Part shown: positions 12,318 to 25,121 of the stretch, one piece after another | How the letters are laid out: every line of letters starts with the position of its first letter | Numbering within the stretch: position 1 is the stretch's first letter | The notes under the pieces: model-generated | The model's database searches: none | The model's input: the letters and a program-made list of their open reading frames with translations, nothing else | Told to the model about the DNA's origin: nothing | NCBI GenBank assembly: GCA_020466095.1 | Contig: CM035808.1 | Span: 40,767,555 to 40,831,554 of the forward strand | Direction of reading: 5' to 3' | DNA length: 64,000 nt | Origin: Chlorops oryzae | Lineage: Eukaryota; Arthropoda; Insecta; Diptera; Chloropidae | Position numbers and translations under genes: made by a program

Positions 12318-13900
12318 TCCGGAGTAAGTTAATTATGTCAAAATTGATCAATTAATTTGTAACATATATTTTTTCACTAAACGTAGTTACTGAGAACTTG
12401 ATACGAAAACGCTCGGAGCATAATGAGTGCCTACTGAGCACTCTTGAGGAAGTTGCAATGCATCAAGAGGACATCGAACGAATTGAGCATATACAGAATT
12501 GGTGTCGTTATTTGAAAATACTGCTGCTCCAATCGAATTTGATTTCGAAAATTGAAAATCTTCATAAGCTTAAACGATTGGAGTACCTTAATCTGGCAAT
12601 GAATAATATTGAACGTATTGAAAATCTCGAAGGTCTAGAGTCCTTGAATAAGCTTGATTTAACGTTAAATTTTATTGGCGAATTAACTTCGATTGAGTCA
12701 CTGCGTGAAAACTATAATTTAAAGGAGCTCATTTTGACCGGCAATCCTTGCTGTGACTTTCCAAATTATCGTGAATATGTTATCGCCACGCTACCGCAAT
12801 TGGAGTCCTTCGATTGTGAGGAGATTAAAAATACGGATCGATTGATTGCAAAGAGAAATCTAGATAAGAATCGAGCTGTGATTATTCAAAGGCAAGCCAA
12901 TTATGCAATTGAACGTGACGAGCAGAAAATACGTTATCAGCAACACAAGGAGGAATTGGAATCTCAAATGGAGCAACTCGAAGATGACGAAGAACGGAAA
13001 AAATTATTTTGGCAAACAAAATGTGAAAACTGCCCGGAAATACGTGTTGATATTGCAAATTTTCATAGAAAATGCCGCGAGCCGACGGAGTGCAAGATGG
13101 AGAAAGAACGTAAAGAATTGGAAAGAAAAAGACCACCACAATTATTTGCAGCCGATGGACGTCCTTATAATTTGAATCAAGCTAAGTTGTCATTTGTTTT
13201 TAAAGACGAACGAGCCGAGTTCATTTTGGAATTAAGTGTCTACAAGTAGAAGTGAAAATATGCGCTTTGAAAAAAAAAAAACAATTTTATATAAAAAATT
13301 ATTTAAATATTTTTAGATACCTGGAAACGTCACAAATTGAAGTTGATGTTCAACCCAATTACATTCGTGTTGTTGTTAAGGGAAAAATATTCCAACTGAG
13401 TCTATCCGAAGAAGTGAAAATCGATGAATCGATTGTTCAGCGCTCGCAAATAACGGGCGCACTTCTTGTGAGAATTCCTAAGTTACATTACAATGAACCT
13501 TTAACGCCGGCTGTCAAAAAAGGTAAGAAAAAACATACGTTTTGACGTACATTTATTAGTTTGTGCATAATTTATGTGACACTTTTCAATGTTTTTTGTC
13601 AGACATGAAAAACAGCAACAGTACATCCAAAGGAAAAGGGTAAGCAACCAAGAACTTTTGTATCCCATTATTTTTGTGCCCAGCTTCTGGGTCAATTTTA
13701 AATCGATCTCGAGCTATGTGGCCGAGAATTAAGTTGCGCAAATCATCCTATTTACGAACATAGCTGGGTATATAATGTAATGGATTCTAAGTGATTTTAA
13801 TTTGTTTTTTTTTACTTTTAGGTCAACTGAATTGAAAGGTCCTGTAAATATTAGAAATATCTGTGCAAATCCGGTTGAACAGATACCTGATTTGATATAG
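12314..13900 (+). CDS. tilB: tilB / LRRC6 (DNAAF11), axonemal dynein assembly factor
   Basis: Five exons, 12314-12323, 12387-13245, 13317-13522, 13603-13639 and 13822-13900, give 396 residues. Exon 1 codes only MVR plus one base; joining it to exon 2 gives MVRITENLIRKRSEHNE, matching the conserved LRRC6 N-terminus. Leucine-rich repeats fill about residues 20-130 (LKILLLQSNLISKIENLHKL, LEYLNLAMNNIERIENLEGL, LNKLDLTLNFIGEL, LKELILTGNPCCDF), with an LRRCT-like cap (YREYVIATLPQLESFD), a charged coiled coil and a C-terminal CS/p23-like domain (LELSVYKYLETSQIEVDVQP). The protein acts in the cytoplasm of ciliated cells to preassemble dynein arms; in flies it is needed for hearing neurons and sperm. 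AATAAA at 14143 is a likely polyadenylation signal. D. melanogaster tilB is CG14620, from memory. Confidence 0.93.
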
Positions 13901-16845
13901 TTTGTGCGAGAAGGAATTACTTAGGATAATATATGAAAATATTCTTCGATTGGTTGTTCTTGTTAAAAAATTGCGTGTATTTTATTTTCATGAATATTTT
14001 CCTTAATTATATAAATTGCTATTGCAGTTAAGAGTTCTTTTACATTACATACAAAAGGGTTTCTTGTTGGTTTTTTTATTTCTTGTTCCGTTTGCATGCT
14101 GGTTTTTTGTTTGATATTGACGTTTGCAAATTGTATACTGCAAATAAACATATATTTATATGAAAGAATGATTTATCTTACATAATTTCAAAGTTAATTA
14201 CACTTAAACAAAAAAGAAAAAGCAAAGGGAGCTTTTAAAAAATGAAAAATTAAGTCGTCTTTTTCGAGATGGATATTTTTATGCATACAAGCATTCATTT
14301 TTCCTTTGATTTTTTATTAAAGATTTTTTTAATTTTTAACAGAGGGAATCGATTTGGAACAGATAAAAAAATTTTTTCAGTTATTTTTATGGTTCGCTTA
14401 TTGCACAAATCTTGTTTGAAATTTGTTTATAAGATATAAAATACGAAAATAGCTAAATAAAGGACATTTTAAATGGCAAAGAAAAAGCAGAGACCAATAT
14501 GAGAGCCCCCCTATGTTGACATTTTTATATGGAAGAAATTTGTAGTACAGTTGAGCACATTTAAAACAGTTTTAAATGACTTTTTCTAATGTTCATTTCT
14601 TCAAAATTGTCCATTTCTCAATCATCTCGAATCATTTATTGAAATTATCAGTTATTTTAATGTCAGCATTGGTTGATTATTTTCAGCACGGATGACTTCT
14701 TATGATATACAACAGAATATATCCATGGTCCCTTTTATTGGAGTAGCTTTCGTTTATGAAATCCCTATTTATTTAAGAAGGGCTTTTAAAATCTTTTTAG
14801 CTTCTTTTGTCATCAGACCTAAAAAAAAAAAATGTTGTCATGTGACCACAGATATCATAGTTCAATCGTAGCTTTGCTCATTATAAAATTACAAGTTGCT
14901 GTCCGAAGACTTGAAGTCGGAAAACAGATGTTCCAACAGTTCATGAGTCCGCTGCAAAGCGAAAGCGTATTTAATAACGGCAAATGAAACCATTAATTTT
15001 ATCAGTTCGAAAATTTTCATTTATCAGCTGAAGCTGAGTTATTTTTTTTAAACGATTTTTTTAAATGGATTTTGAACTTATGAACATACAGTCATTCATA
15101 AAGAATTTTATATTTTGTCTTCTAAAAACATTTGAGTAAAAAGCTAGCTTGTTTATTTCAGTTGTACGATAAAGAAACCAATTATTGCCTTAGCGGAAAA
15201 AGTATATGTATAAAAGTGTCTTTTATATATATGTATATAAAAAAAGATCTTCATAGAAATTTTGCAGAGTTCGGTAAAAAATCTATATATAAGTCATAAA
15301 TAAAGACAAATGAAGCCCATTTTACATATTTCTTGTGGATTGCATATTTTTTAAGGGCAACAATCTTGTATTCTCTCTCGCAAAATAGTCGATTTTATCT
15401 ATTTCGTATGTTTATATACATTTTTCACCATCGTTTAAAGAGATTACATTGATTTTATTACGGTGCTGACTAATATTTATTTTGTTTCTGTTCTTTTATA
15501 TTTCTTGTTCTTTTTGGTTTTTGGTTAATCTTATTTTTAAGTCTATATATACTTATAAGATGTTAGTCAGATAATCAGTTCTATTGTGATATATTTATAA
15601 ATATTGATTAATTTTGTATTTTTTGTTTTTTTTTTTTTTTGGTTTTGTTTTGTTTATTTCTTGTAAGCAACGGAAAAAACGAAAGATTAATTTAAAAAAA
15701 AAGTGTGATTTAACTTTATCGAATGAAAGGAAATTTGAGAGATAAAGAGATTTCCTTTCAAACGTTTTTAGTGGGCTTCGTGGAAAAGGTTGAATATTGT
15801 AAACTTCAAAAGTATCAAGTTTTTGCTGAGTTATGGAAAAATTAATTGGAAAATCGAACTAATTTATATTAATTATGCTTATGTGTAATTACGCTCCAAG
15901 ACTGAAATGAACCAAAAAATGTATGACGTTTGGCAACCAAGGCTTTTCGCTCCAAATCCTTAAGGGTATGACAGTTTTCATTATTTTAAAGCTTGCTTTG
16001 ATTATGTTTTTATTTGGAAAAAATATCTAACGGATAAGACATTTGTAACGCTATAACGAGATTAACTCATGGTCGTTTGATCATATCTCACAAAAACAAA
16101 AAAGGGAACTTTCCTGTGTCATTTTGAATAGTAATGCCTGATTATGTGGCCTGAAAAATGTTTGAAATCTGGTTAAAAGAACTATGATGAGCATGAAAGA
16201 TTGAGTAAAAAAACCAAAAGAAAAAATAAAACAATGAGGAAATGATATTTTCTTGTGCATCAGCATTAATGAATTGAATACGATTTCGTAATTCAAAATT
16301 TTATTGATTTAAAATTTTTATTGATTTTAGTTTTTCCGTATATAATCATCCACGATGGAAAACGAGGTAGGACATTTTGTTTTTTATTTTTTAAATTTCT
16401 TTTTTTTTTTTTCAATCTTGTGTATAAAAATTTTGTGTCTATGTTTTCGCTTAACGAGTCAAAATCTCTTCAAAAAGAATTTCAAAACAAAAATATCATT
16501 TAAAATAACTTAAAATTAAATTTCTTAATTAAAGAGTTATAAATTATAATACAATATACAATGTGAATTAAACTAAACTTAATTAAAATAAATATACGTA
16601 TACTTGTTTAAAGTAAAAGTTCTAAGTTATATTGAAAATGAAAATAGTCAAAATAGCGCCTTTTTAAGTTTAGTTATTTCACACTATTGGACACTATCCC
16701 GCAATCATACACAAATATATCTTTAAGTCAAGTTTTTTTCCTTATTATTGCGTTGTTTTTTTTTTCTGTTTCTGTATTCTTTCGGGTCATCGTTTTATAA
16801 TGGCTGTGATTTCGGCTGTCGGTTGCGTTTTATAATTACACAATT
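13901..16845. other. Intergenic between convergent genes, no gene recognised
   Basis: Very AT-rich spacer between tilB and the 3' end of wap. A small hairpin with arms GAAAGGAAAT and ATTTCCTTTC lies near 15726-15759. Open frames at 13963-14151, 16081-16296 and 16321-16503 look like chance. Confidence 0.55.
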
Positions 16846-18283
16846 CTAGACACGCAATATTTCGCATGCCTTATTATAGCAAATAGCTATCCAATCAGGC
16901 TGTGTTGCACCCCATTGAATTTGATTGACTTCACCTTCAGCTGCTGTATAGGCCAATATTGGATCCTCGATTGCGCGAGGCATTTGTTGTATATCCCAGA
17001 TAAGTGCTTGGTGATCATCACCGGCAGTGCAGATGTGACAGGAACTATTTAAAAGAGTTCTTTTATATTCAATGAGAAAGTTTTAACCTTTTTAGGTTAA
17101 AAAAAAGTATTTAAATTTCTCTTACAATAAATCTAACTTTAATTTAGTGTTCTCCACATTCCCACTGGGTTATAATATCCCATTTCGAAGATTTAAAATC
17201 CAAAATAATACAATCCCTGCTAAATCGTTCCATTTACAATATTTTGAAATAAATATAATTACATACCTGTGCGGCGCCCACGCTATACCATTGACGCACG
17301 CCCTATGATTGCTCAGTCTCGCAACGGGTGTACAAGGAACACGAACATCTAAAATAATGACTTCACACGAGTCCATAGCAACGGTGGCCAAATAATTTGG
17401 GTCTTGCTTATTCCAAGCCAAGCGTAACAAAGCTGTATGCGCAGGGTCCTAGCATATAGACCCAATCCCAATGATTTATCAAAAAACATCAACTACTTAA
17501 TACCACCATACCTCATATATGATGGTCGAATGCTCCAAATGCCGCAAGTCAAACATGCGCACTGAACCATCGGCACCAACGGAGGCGAACATATCCCTTC
17601 CACCACCAGCACGTGAAAAAGCAATATCATATACTTCTTTATCGTGTGCAATCAGTTGGGTCTTAACATGACCAGCAACGTATACGCGTCCATGTGGCTG
17701 GCCAGTTTCTAATCCCCAAATTGTACACGTTGTGTCAATGGATGATGTGCCAACCAGATTGGGATCGACTTCATTCCAATCGAACGACGTTAGAGGCGCA
17801 CAGAAATCACTGTTTTTGTTATTATTTAGCACACATTCGAGCCTCGTATCTGGTTCACCAGCACGCCAAACTCTTAAGTAATCACCTGCAAAAGATGAAA
17901 TCGTCGTGCTAGTGCTTAAACAGTAAAGATCGATAAAATGCGTCTTACCGCTTGTAGCTAATAAATCGGGATAGCTGCCTTTCGAGTCTGGAATCCACAT
18001 TATTTTTGTTGTCGGATATGGATGATCGAATGTGCTATCGAATATTAATATGATTATAATTTAGAACTGGCAACAAAGTGAAATGAAGTTACCTTTTTGC
18101 ACTGAACTCGCTTGTGTCTTCGTCGAGGCTTATTATTTGCACTTTGTTGTTGTATTCTTCAATGAAACTGCCAAGCGCCAAACGGAACCTTTTGTCCGGC
18201 CGCACACTCCAATTCATGGAATAAAGTGGCCATGGCGCCAGGTATTTATAAATTTCTTTACGTTTACCGGCGGTGGATGACAT
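16846..18283 (-). CDS. wap: wap / DCAF7 (HAN11), WD40-repeat scaffold
   Basis: Five exons on the minus strand, 18283-18093, 18034-17949, 17885-17512, 17448-17267 and 17044-16846, give 343 residues (human DCAF7 is 342) and the sequence is strikingly conserved: [20 protein letters not shown] at the start, [58 protein letters not shown], and [11 protein letters not shown] at the end. The WD repeats form a propeller that serves as a DYRK/HIPK kinase scaffold and CUL4-DDB1 adaptor; in Drosophila wings apart is needed for flight muscle and wing formation. All introns are GT-AG and 58-222 nt. The D. melanogaster orthologue is CG14614, from memory, in the tilB neighbourhood. Confidence 0.95.
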
Positions 18284-19982
18284 GGCTGCAGAGATGGTCC
18301 CGTTTTAAATTCAATATGCAGCACAATTTCATCTCACAACTTACCAGACTTATTAGAGAATTTCGGCTTTACTAAACATGTATGTGTAATATTTTTCCCC
18401 CAGCTGTAGTGATGAACTTTTGCAAATAGTAACTAATCGATTCGTTACTTTTACTCTTTGTTCTGACACGAACCTTAGCGTTAATTATCTCGTAGTTCAG
18501 CTGTTCATTTGTGACGTCATCGTAGACAGTTTAAGGCTTATTTCTATATAAGCTGGAGTATAGGAAGTGGAATTCAAACAAGTCTAATAAGGACTGGTAT
18601 ATTTTGGGCAATTCATGTGATTCGGCGTTTTCTCTGACTAAAATTTCTTTAAGAATAATTCACCAAGAAGCATATACAAAGTATCGAGTGACAATTTACA
18701 AATAAATGGTGCATTCATGCAGGTTCTTTGCACTTCATTACTCATCACTAGAATCTATTTTCGTAGGCAAATGCGCATCTTTTGTTTTCAACACGAATAT
18801 AAACTAAATACGAAGAAAATGAATTGCAATTTTGAACAAAATACACTCGTCATGTGAAATAGCTACTGGGAGGCCGAAGCATACAGCGTTGGCAAGGGAT
18901 TTTCATTTTTTTTTCATACTCAGAACAGGGTTGCTTTTGAGAAAATACACTGCGCAAAAATGATATTTGAATTTTTAAATTTTAATTCCAAGAGCCTATA
19001 CTGAGATATGCAGTAACTACTTGCACATTAGGAGCCAATTCGCTACAACGTCGTAAAGAGTGAGAGAGACAACTATATTCACGCTCCTTGAATACTTCAA
19101 AGTATTCCAACAATTTAACACCTTCGAAGTCGGTGTCAGTATTTCATTTGAAAAATGTGCCGCAATCAGCTGTCCTGGCATTTACTTCGCATAAAAAATG
19201 AACATGTTCATTTCTATGGCGAAGTAAAGCAGGCAAGTCGCATGCAACCCTGCGCACATGATTACTTGACATCTCAGTATAAGCGAAAGTAAAGTATTTA
19301 CTTCGAAGTACTTTTCAATTTTTTTTGCACGTATTTCTTATGGGAGCTTTACTTACTGCATATCTCAGTATAGGCTTCAAAAGTATAATTTTAAACAACA
19401 GAAAAAATGGTGTTCAGGGAAAATAAAGAAATCAGTACATTTTAGTTCTTTTTATAAGCATTGCATCTCAACTAACAAGAAGACAGAATGAGAGGGAGAT
19501 ATAAAATGATAAATTCTACTTGTCCATACGTATAACTTCAATACCACACTAGGGTATTTTAGAGGAATTTCTTACTTATTTTCGACCAAAAATGTTTTTA
19601 AAAGTCGGATATACTTTTTTTTTGGGTCATTTCGACCTCGAAAATCATACTTTGAAGCCAGGTAATTTTTAAGACGAAAATTTGGTTAAAAATTAGTAAA
19701 ACTTAACCTCAAAATAGGTCTAATGGACTAAATGCTGGCCAAATTGTCCTATTTTTCTAGTTGGGATCCTTGAGATTCCTCTCGTTTGTATGAAAATGGT
19801 TGGGCGTAAGAGTAATTTGTATAAAAAAAAGCTGTTCAAAAGACAAAGTTTCTTCAGTGGTTGCGTCGATGAATTCAATTCTGAAATAGATTAAAACGTG
19901 GACTTATTAACGATTTACTTTATTCAACAGAAATTTAATTACATATTAATTATTTGTATGTATTTATTTTTTAAATAATTTC
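18284..19982. other. Spacer between wap and aminoacylase, contains a MITE
   Basis: Apart from the wap 5' region and the inverted-repeat element at 18994-19375, I recognise nothing. TTTATT at 19963-19968 is a plausible minus-strand AATAAA for the aminoacylase gene. Confidence 0.5.
18994..19375. mobile_element. MITE with perfect 23-bp terminal inverted repeats
   Basis: 18994-19016 and 19353-19375 are exact reverse complements (starting GCCTATACTGAGATATGCAG). A third partial copy of the motif (CATCTCAGTATAAGC) lies inside near 19270. The interior has no coding frame. Confidence 0.7.
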
Positions 19983-21562
19983 TCAACATTCGTACGGTGT
20001 ATTGGCCAATTGAGTTATAATTTTCGCATAAATTTCGATTCCTCTCAAGTAATTTTCCGCTTGCACAAATTCGTTGTGGTCATGTAATAAAACAGGAGTG
20101 TTATTCATGGGTGAAAATCCCAATGCTGGGATTCCGATTTCTCGAATATAGCGGCTGTCAGTGCCTCCAGTGAAAATTTGAGTTCTAATCTTCAAGCCTC
20201 TGAAAATTGAAAATAAATTCACCTTATAATGTAAGGATAATCTATTTATATGGCAGATATCTATCTCACAAGGTATCGACTGCGCTTTTAAAGGCCAACC
20301 AGTACGGATTGCTTGCATCGATGGCAGTAGGTTCAACTCTCGGTCTCTTTTGATCATAATGCAGTGTTATGTCACCACCAGCTTCCCGGCACCAGGTGTG
20401 TAACTGAAATATTCAAATTTAATTCATAGAATATTTTCAATATAGAATCGTTTCTTCTAACATTCGATTCGAACTCAGCATGATCTACGTCGATAGCTAG
20501 TCTAACATCAAAGCACATAATCATTTCCGGTGGTATAACATTCGATTGTACACCACCACTGACTTTTGTCAAATTAATTGTGGTAACATCTCCAATGGTC
20601 AATTCTGGATTGTTCTCCAAACGTTGGACTTCATGTTGACGCAACGTCATCATTTTATTCAATATATAATGCATTTTTTCACCAACAGTATTTCTCAAAA
20701 GTAGCGACCCATGGCCGGCGGAACCATGAAAATTGAAATATATGCCTGAAAGCATTTTAAATTATATTGTAAAAACATATATAAAAAAATTTATATATAG
20801 AAAAAAAAAAAACCGTCATCTTACGCCACACACTCCGTTCCCCGTAAAAAACTGGAAAGAGTTCATTCGGCGAAGCCAAGCCCTCATCCAAAGAAAATCC
20901 CACATTTAACGCTTCGAAATCCTTAGTTTTCACAAAGGCCCGCATACCGAGTCCACCGCCCATTTCTTCATCTATAGCGCGAACGAGGATCATCAATTTA
21001 TAATGTAATAAATTAAAATATTTTTCTACTCTATTGCCCACCGGCGACAAAGGACATATGGATCGTTCGATTGAACGTTAGACCGCAATTCTTTAATGCT
21101 CGTATTGCTCCCAAATACTGCATGCCAACTGACTTCATATCCTGCGCTCCACGTGCGTAGATACGTCCTTGTGAGTCCATATGAGCATCAAACGGCGGGT
21201 AAGTCCACATTTCCGGGAATACTGGAACAACATCCATATGCGAATTCAACAGAATTGCAGGGATTTTCGGTTGTTGTCCCTTCCATGTTATAATAACAAT
21301 CGGATTATCCCTATTTACAGGATAATATACTCGAACAGGTAGCGCCAATGATTCTGCTTGCTTTCTAAGGAAACTAACACAAAGTTCTCGACGCAAAATT
21401 TAAATTGAAATACAGAATTTTTTTTTATTTTTTTTTTTTTGAAAAATATCTTAAATTTTTTCACTTACTATAGTCCGGCTGTGGGTGTACACTCGGTATA
21501 CGCAGATATTCTCGCAAGTATTTTATTTCCTCATTATTTTCCCATTCGCTTGTCTCCGACAT
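19983..21562 (-). CDS. Aminoacylase-1 (N-acyl-L-amino-acid amidohydrolase), M20A peptidase family
   Basis: Six exons on the minus strand, 21562-21469, 21386-21042, 20971-20825, 20745-20462, 20403-20270 and 20199-19983, give 406 residues (human ACY1 is 408). It would hydrolyse N-acetyl amino acids to acetate and free amino acid in the cytosol. Expected M20 residues are present: His and Asp in SHMDVVPVF, Asp in RGAQDMKSVGMQY, Glu-Glu in DEEMGGGLGM, Glu in SLDEGLA, the dimer-domain His in GSAGHGSLL, and the last metal His in PVLLHDHNEF. The ATG at 21562 (MSETSEWENNEEIKYLREYL) fits the family. Exon phases match the plus-strand copies at 32995 and 35965, so the array arose by whole-gene duplication. 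It is more divergent from them than they are from each other and points the opposite way. Confidence 0.93.
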
Positions 21563-22542
21563 TCTTCAATTTGAAAAAAAAAAATTCCAAAAAAAGTATT
21601 TAAACGATGTGTACGTTGATTGAAGAAAATTTTCTTCACTTTGTTCAGTGGGGGGCTGCGTTTGTGTGCCTGAGCTCTGAATATTATACTGCACTGAGAA
21701 TCCGAACACGACTTATCGCGAGTCTGATTTACAACTGATGTCAACCGGAGGCAACCTGGGTCTATTTAAATACATTATGACTCTCGTTGCTAAATAAAAG
21801 ATAGCTTCAAAAAAAAAAAAAAAAAAAATTGCTAGATAAATTCCAAATCGTTTTCATTTAAAATTTTTCCACTATGCATACCCAGCGTGGGAATGTCTGG
21901 TTATGTTCTCCTATTTATCAATGGAATAAACGATTTTGATACGAAAGCTTCAGGCGATCAAAGCATTCAGAAAAGTGTTCTACATATTTTCAAATAAGTC
22001 TGTTTGAGAGCCAAGCTGGCTTTTTGAGATCAAAGACTAGTTGATTAGGAAAGCTATGAACGGTGTACACGTTCAGTATAAATTGAATTATGGAATTACA
22101 AAATTAAGCCTATATGCATATTTCAAAAAGTTTCTGAACTATTGCATAATTTTCATGAACATACATACATACATATGTATATATACGTGTATTTGTTTGG
22201 TGCGAATATCAATTGCCCTACATTTCATTGCAATGAAAATTAGTGCGGTCAGATAATTAATTAAATGGATGTGGTTAATTATATCGACTAAACTTATTAA
22301 AAATTTTGAAACAAAGAAAAACAAATTTTTATCGTAAAAAAATAAGTGGAGTATTTTTTTTATGTTTTTACATGCTTTTCATTGAGCTTAACAATGTTTC
22401 GTATCTCAAGCTTATTTTGATGCAGGAAAAGTCCTTGTTGTCCAAAATAGTTTGCATCGGTTATACCATCGCATTTCTACTAGAAAATTGTAATTAAAAT
22501 TTGACCTCTACTGAACTGTATATGTAAAATGTTTAATACACT

Positions 22543-23115
22543 TGAACCCCGGTAACCCGTGCCCTGTCTAATCCAGCACCGTCTGTGTTCCGACATGACT
22601 ATGACTACTCAAGGGGTTTCATGGAAAATTGGCATCGAAATTTTCAGATTGATGGCAAAAATATCATTGAAACTGCAAGTACGTAAAAGAAAATTTTATA
22701 CACGTGAATGGACCTGATAATTGGCTGTCAAACTGCATAAAAATGGTTTTTCTGAAATGAAGTGCTTAGGCGTAAAATTTGTTTTTCTGAAACTTGTGAA
22801 AGTTTGTTTCTTTCCCTTGTAACTAATCAAGGTTACACGGCTACCTCCATTCTCATACGATTTGTTGTTCATAATGACACCCCCCGCCCACCGCCCCACG
22901 CCCCATCTACCAACCCTATAAAGAAAAGCACTTCAGTACGGAGCATCCTGTACAGAATTCTATAATTGGATCTGTAATTGTCGGATTACAAGGCACTCTT
23001 CTGCAAAAGATTCCAGGCTATAGGAGATCTTAGGCAGTAATCTAAAATAATCCGACAAACTCGATTGTTCGATACTGGCCTGCAAAACGTTTGTCGGAGT
23101 ACCACGGGTCCAATG
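22543..23115. mobile_element. Possible decayed pogo/Tigger-like element
   Basis: The left part CTTGAACCCCGGTAACCCG and, inverted, GGAGTACCACGGGTCCAATG near 23096-23115 look like diverged terminal repeats of the 'gene-ACCTCGGTAA' pogo type. The interior contains several TAATCCG motifs. Identity is low, so the call is tentative. Confidence 0.3.
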
Positions 23116-23117
23116 TA

Positions 23118-23301
23118 CAGTAAAAATCGGTTATAACGCTGTCCAAGGGACCACAAAAAATCCATCGTTATAACCGATAATCACTATATCCGGTAACATA
23201 AATTGAGAAGAGCTACAATAGTGATTCAAGCTTTACCTGAAATGTTCATCGCTATAACCGATAATCGTTTTAAGCGGCATCGTTATAACCGATTTTTACT
23301 G
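23118..23301. mobile_element. pogo/Tc1-like MITE with perfect 21-bp TIRs and TA target duplication
   Basis: The element begins CAGTAAAAATCGGTTATAAC and ends with its exact reverse complement. It is flanked by TA on both sides (23116-23117, 23302-23303), as expected for Tc1/mariner-class transposition. Extra internal copies of ATAACCGATAATC lie in both orientations. 184 bp, non-coding. Confidence 0.85.
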
Positions 23302-24062
23302 TATTTGCTCTTGCCAGATTTGCTTAAGATCAGTTTCAAATCGATCTACAAAACTGTGGCCGAGAATTTAGTTTCGCCAATGATCCTATTTGATTCCTAA
23401 TGAAATTTTCATTTGAAAGAGGGTTGTATACTTCTATTTTAAATGAAGATCCTATGAAATTGCCATGACAAGATGTTTTTCAATCTGTGTGCTACAATTC
23501 TCAAAAGCTTTATAATTTGGTTGTACTTAAGACGTTTTAAGAATTGAAACTCTTAAGTCTTTCCAATGGCAGTAATGTGTCACAGTCACGAAGTGACGAA
23601 ATATGGCCATATCCGCGAATTTTTTTAAAATATTCATTGAAAAATACAAGTTCGAAAGCGCTTTTTAATACATTAGAAAAATTTAAAAAAAATTATTTTC
23701 CTTCTCCTCTCACATCCCCGCGGCGTATACTATTTTTTCAAATGAAATTCTCATTCCCGTTGGCACCATAGTCTTTGTTCAGAATGATATTTTCTTTCAT
23801 GTTAGCAGCATATACTCTATTTTTAAATGAAATAATCATGCACATTGGATCCATTTTAGCCAGCCAGCACGTGCACTTTTCCCAAATGAAGTTTTCATGC
23901 GGACCAGGGTCATCCACTCCACTACAGAAGGAGTGAAATTTCCAGCTGGGTTGCTTACTCAATTTTCCATACTTTGTAACCAACACTGATGCTAGCCAGT
24001 ATTTTGGTGACTCTTTTCGCTCGGATATTGAAAAAAAAAATCTCTTTATTTTTTTTAGGAAA

Positions 24063-24200
24063 GTGATCAGTCAAAATTAGTTTTGCAACGGATATCCGGC
24101 CACTATCCGGTATCCGGCTTATCCGGCATTAAATTGAATATCCGGCCGGGTACAGGATAGTGGCCGGATATCCGTTGCAACTCTAATTTTGACTGATCAC
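24063..24200. mobile_element. 138-bp foldback element with TATCCGG repeats
   Basis: The arms GTGATCAGTCAAAATTAG... and ...CTAATTTTGACTGATCAC pair over about 46 bp with two or three mismatches. The loop region is made of repeated ATCCGG units. Related ATCCGG-rich stretches follow at 24230-24290 and 25197-25282, the last with CGTTGCAGCACTAGTCAAAA, so diverged copies or fragments are nearby. Confidence 0.75.
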
Positions 24201-24363
24201 AGTCCTAAAGACAACAGAAATAAAAGGGCCTATCCGGCCTTAAATTTAGTATCCGGCCGAATACCGAATACCATCTATATCCAGCCTTACATTAAACATT
24301 TGCTATATTGTTTTTTTATTTGTACTACGAATGCAAATTTGAAAATGGAGCGATTGAAGGAAA

Positions 24364-25121
24364 CCATGTAGGACTGTAGGTCTAACTCTCGACGTCGAAA
24401 AGCCTCTGCCGCGATGGGGAAATACACCATTAGGCAGGTATAGGAAATTCAACACATTGGGGAAATTCACCGAAAAGCTACCAACAAAAACCTTAAGCAG
24501 GAATAGGAAATTCAACTCTTTCGAGAAATTCACCAGAAAGCTACCAACAACAATACGGGTAGATACAAAGTGGCACTATGATGCCACTTGCGAAAAAATT
24601 ATCAAAGAAACACGGCGTCGGCTCGGTTTTTTATATTGCTTGAAAAGTTCATAATTGAAACTTTATTAAATGTATTACGATATGTGTTTGCTTAATGCGC
24701 ACGAATGTTTTCATTTTGTAATTAATTGACATACATTTTTGACTACAGCTAAGAATTTGATTGTACATAGAATTTAGCATTTTTGCTGAAATAGTGTGAT
24801 CAAAAAGTTATGTGGACAGGGTAGGACAAAAAAACAATTTCTATTTCTCCTTGATATTGCGATTCCTTGATTAGTTTTATGTTTTTCAATTTTTTCATAT
24901 AATTTTATGAGTTTGGTAGATATTTTATATGTACTGTACTCGAAAATCGCCCAAAATTAAAAATAAATGTGGCAATGCATTTCACCACAGCAGAGCTAAA
25001 GATTTCGCTGCCATAGCATGCTTCTCTTTTCCTCGTGCTATATGCATATGTTGAAGCAGCGTAGCTCTAACACATTGCAGGGATTAGGAAGAAGAAGAGT
25101 TAGACCTATAGTCCTATATGG
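24364..25121. mobile_element. Inverted 26-bp repeats bounding a 758-bp segment
   Basis: 24364-24389 (CCATGTAGGACTGTAGGTCT...) and 25096-25121 are inverted copies with two or three mismatches. The segment between is non-coding and includes the tandem pair at 24433-24548. It may be a non-autonomous element; no target duplication is clear. Confidence 0.45.
24433..24548. repeat. Tandem pair of ~55-bp units
   Basis: Two units starting GCAGG[TA]ATAGGAAATTCAAC and ending AGCTACCAACAA occur at about 24435 and 24497, roughly 85% identical. Confidence 0.7.
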
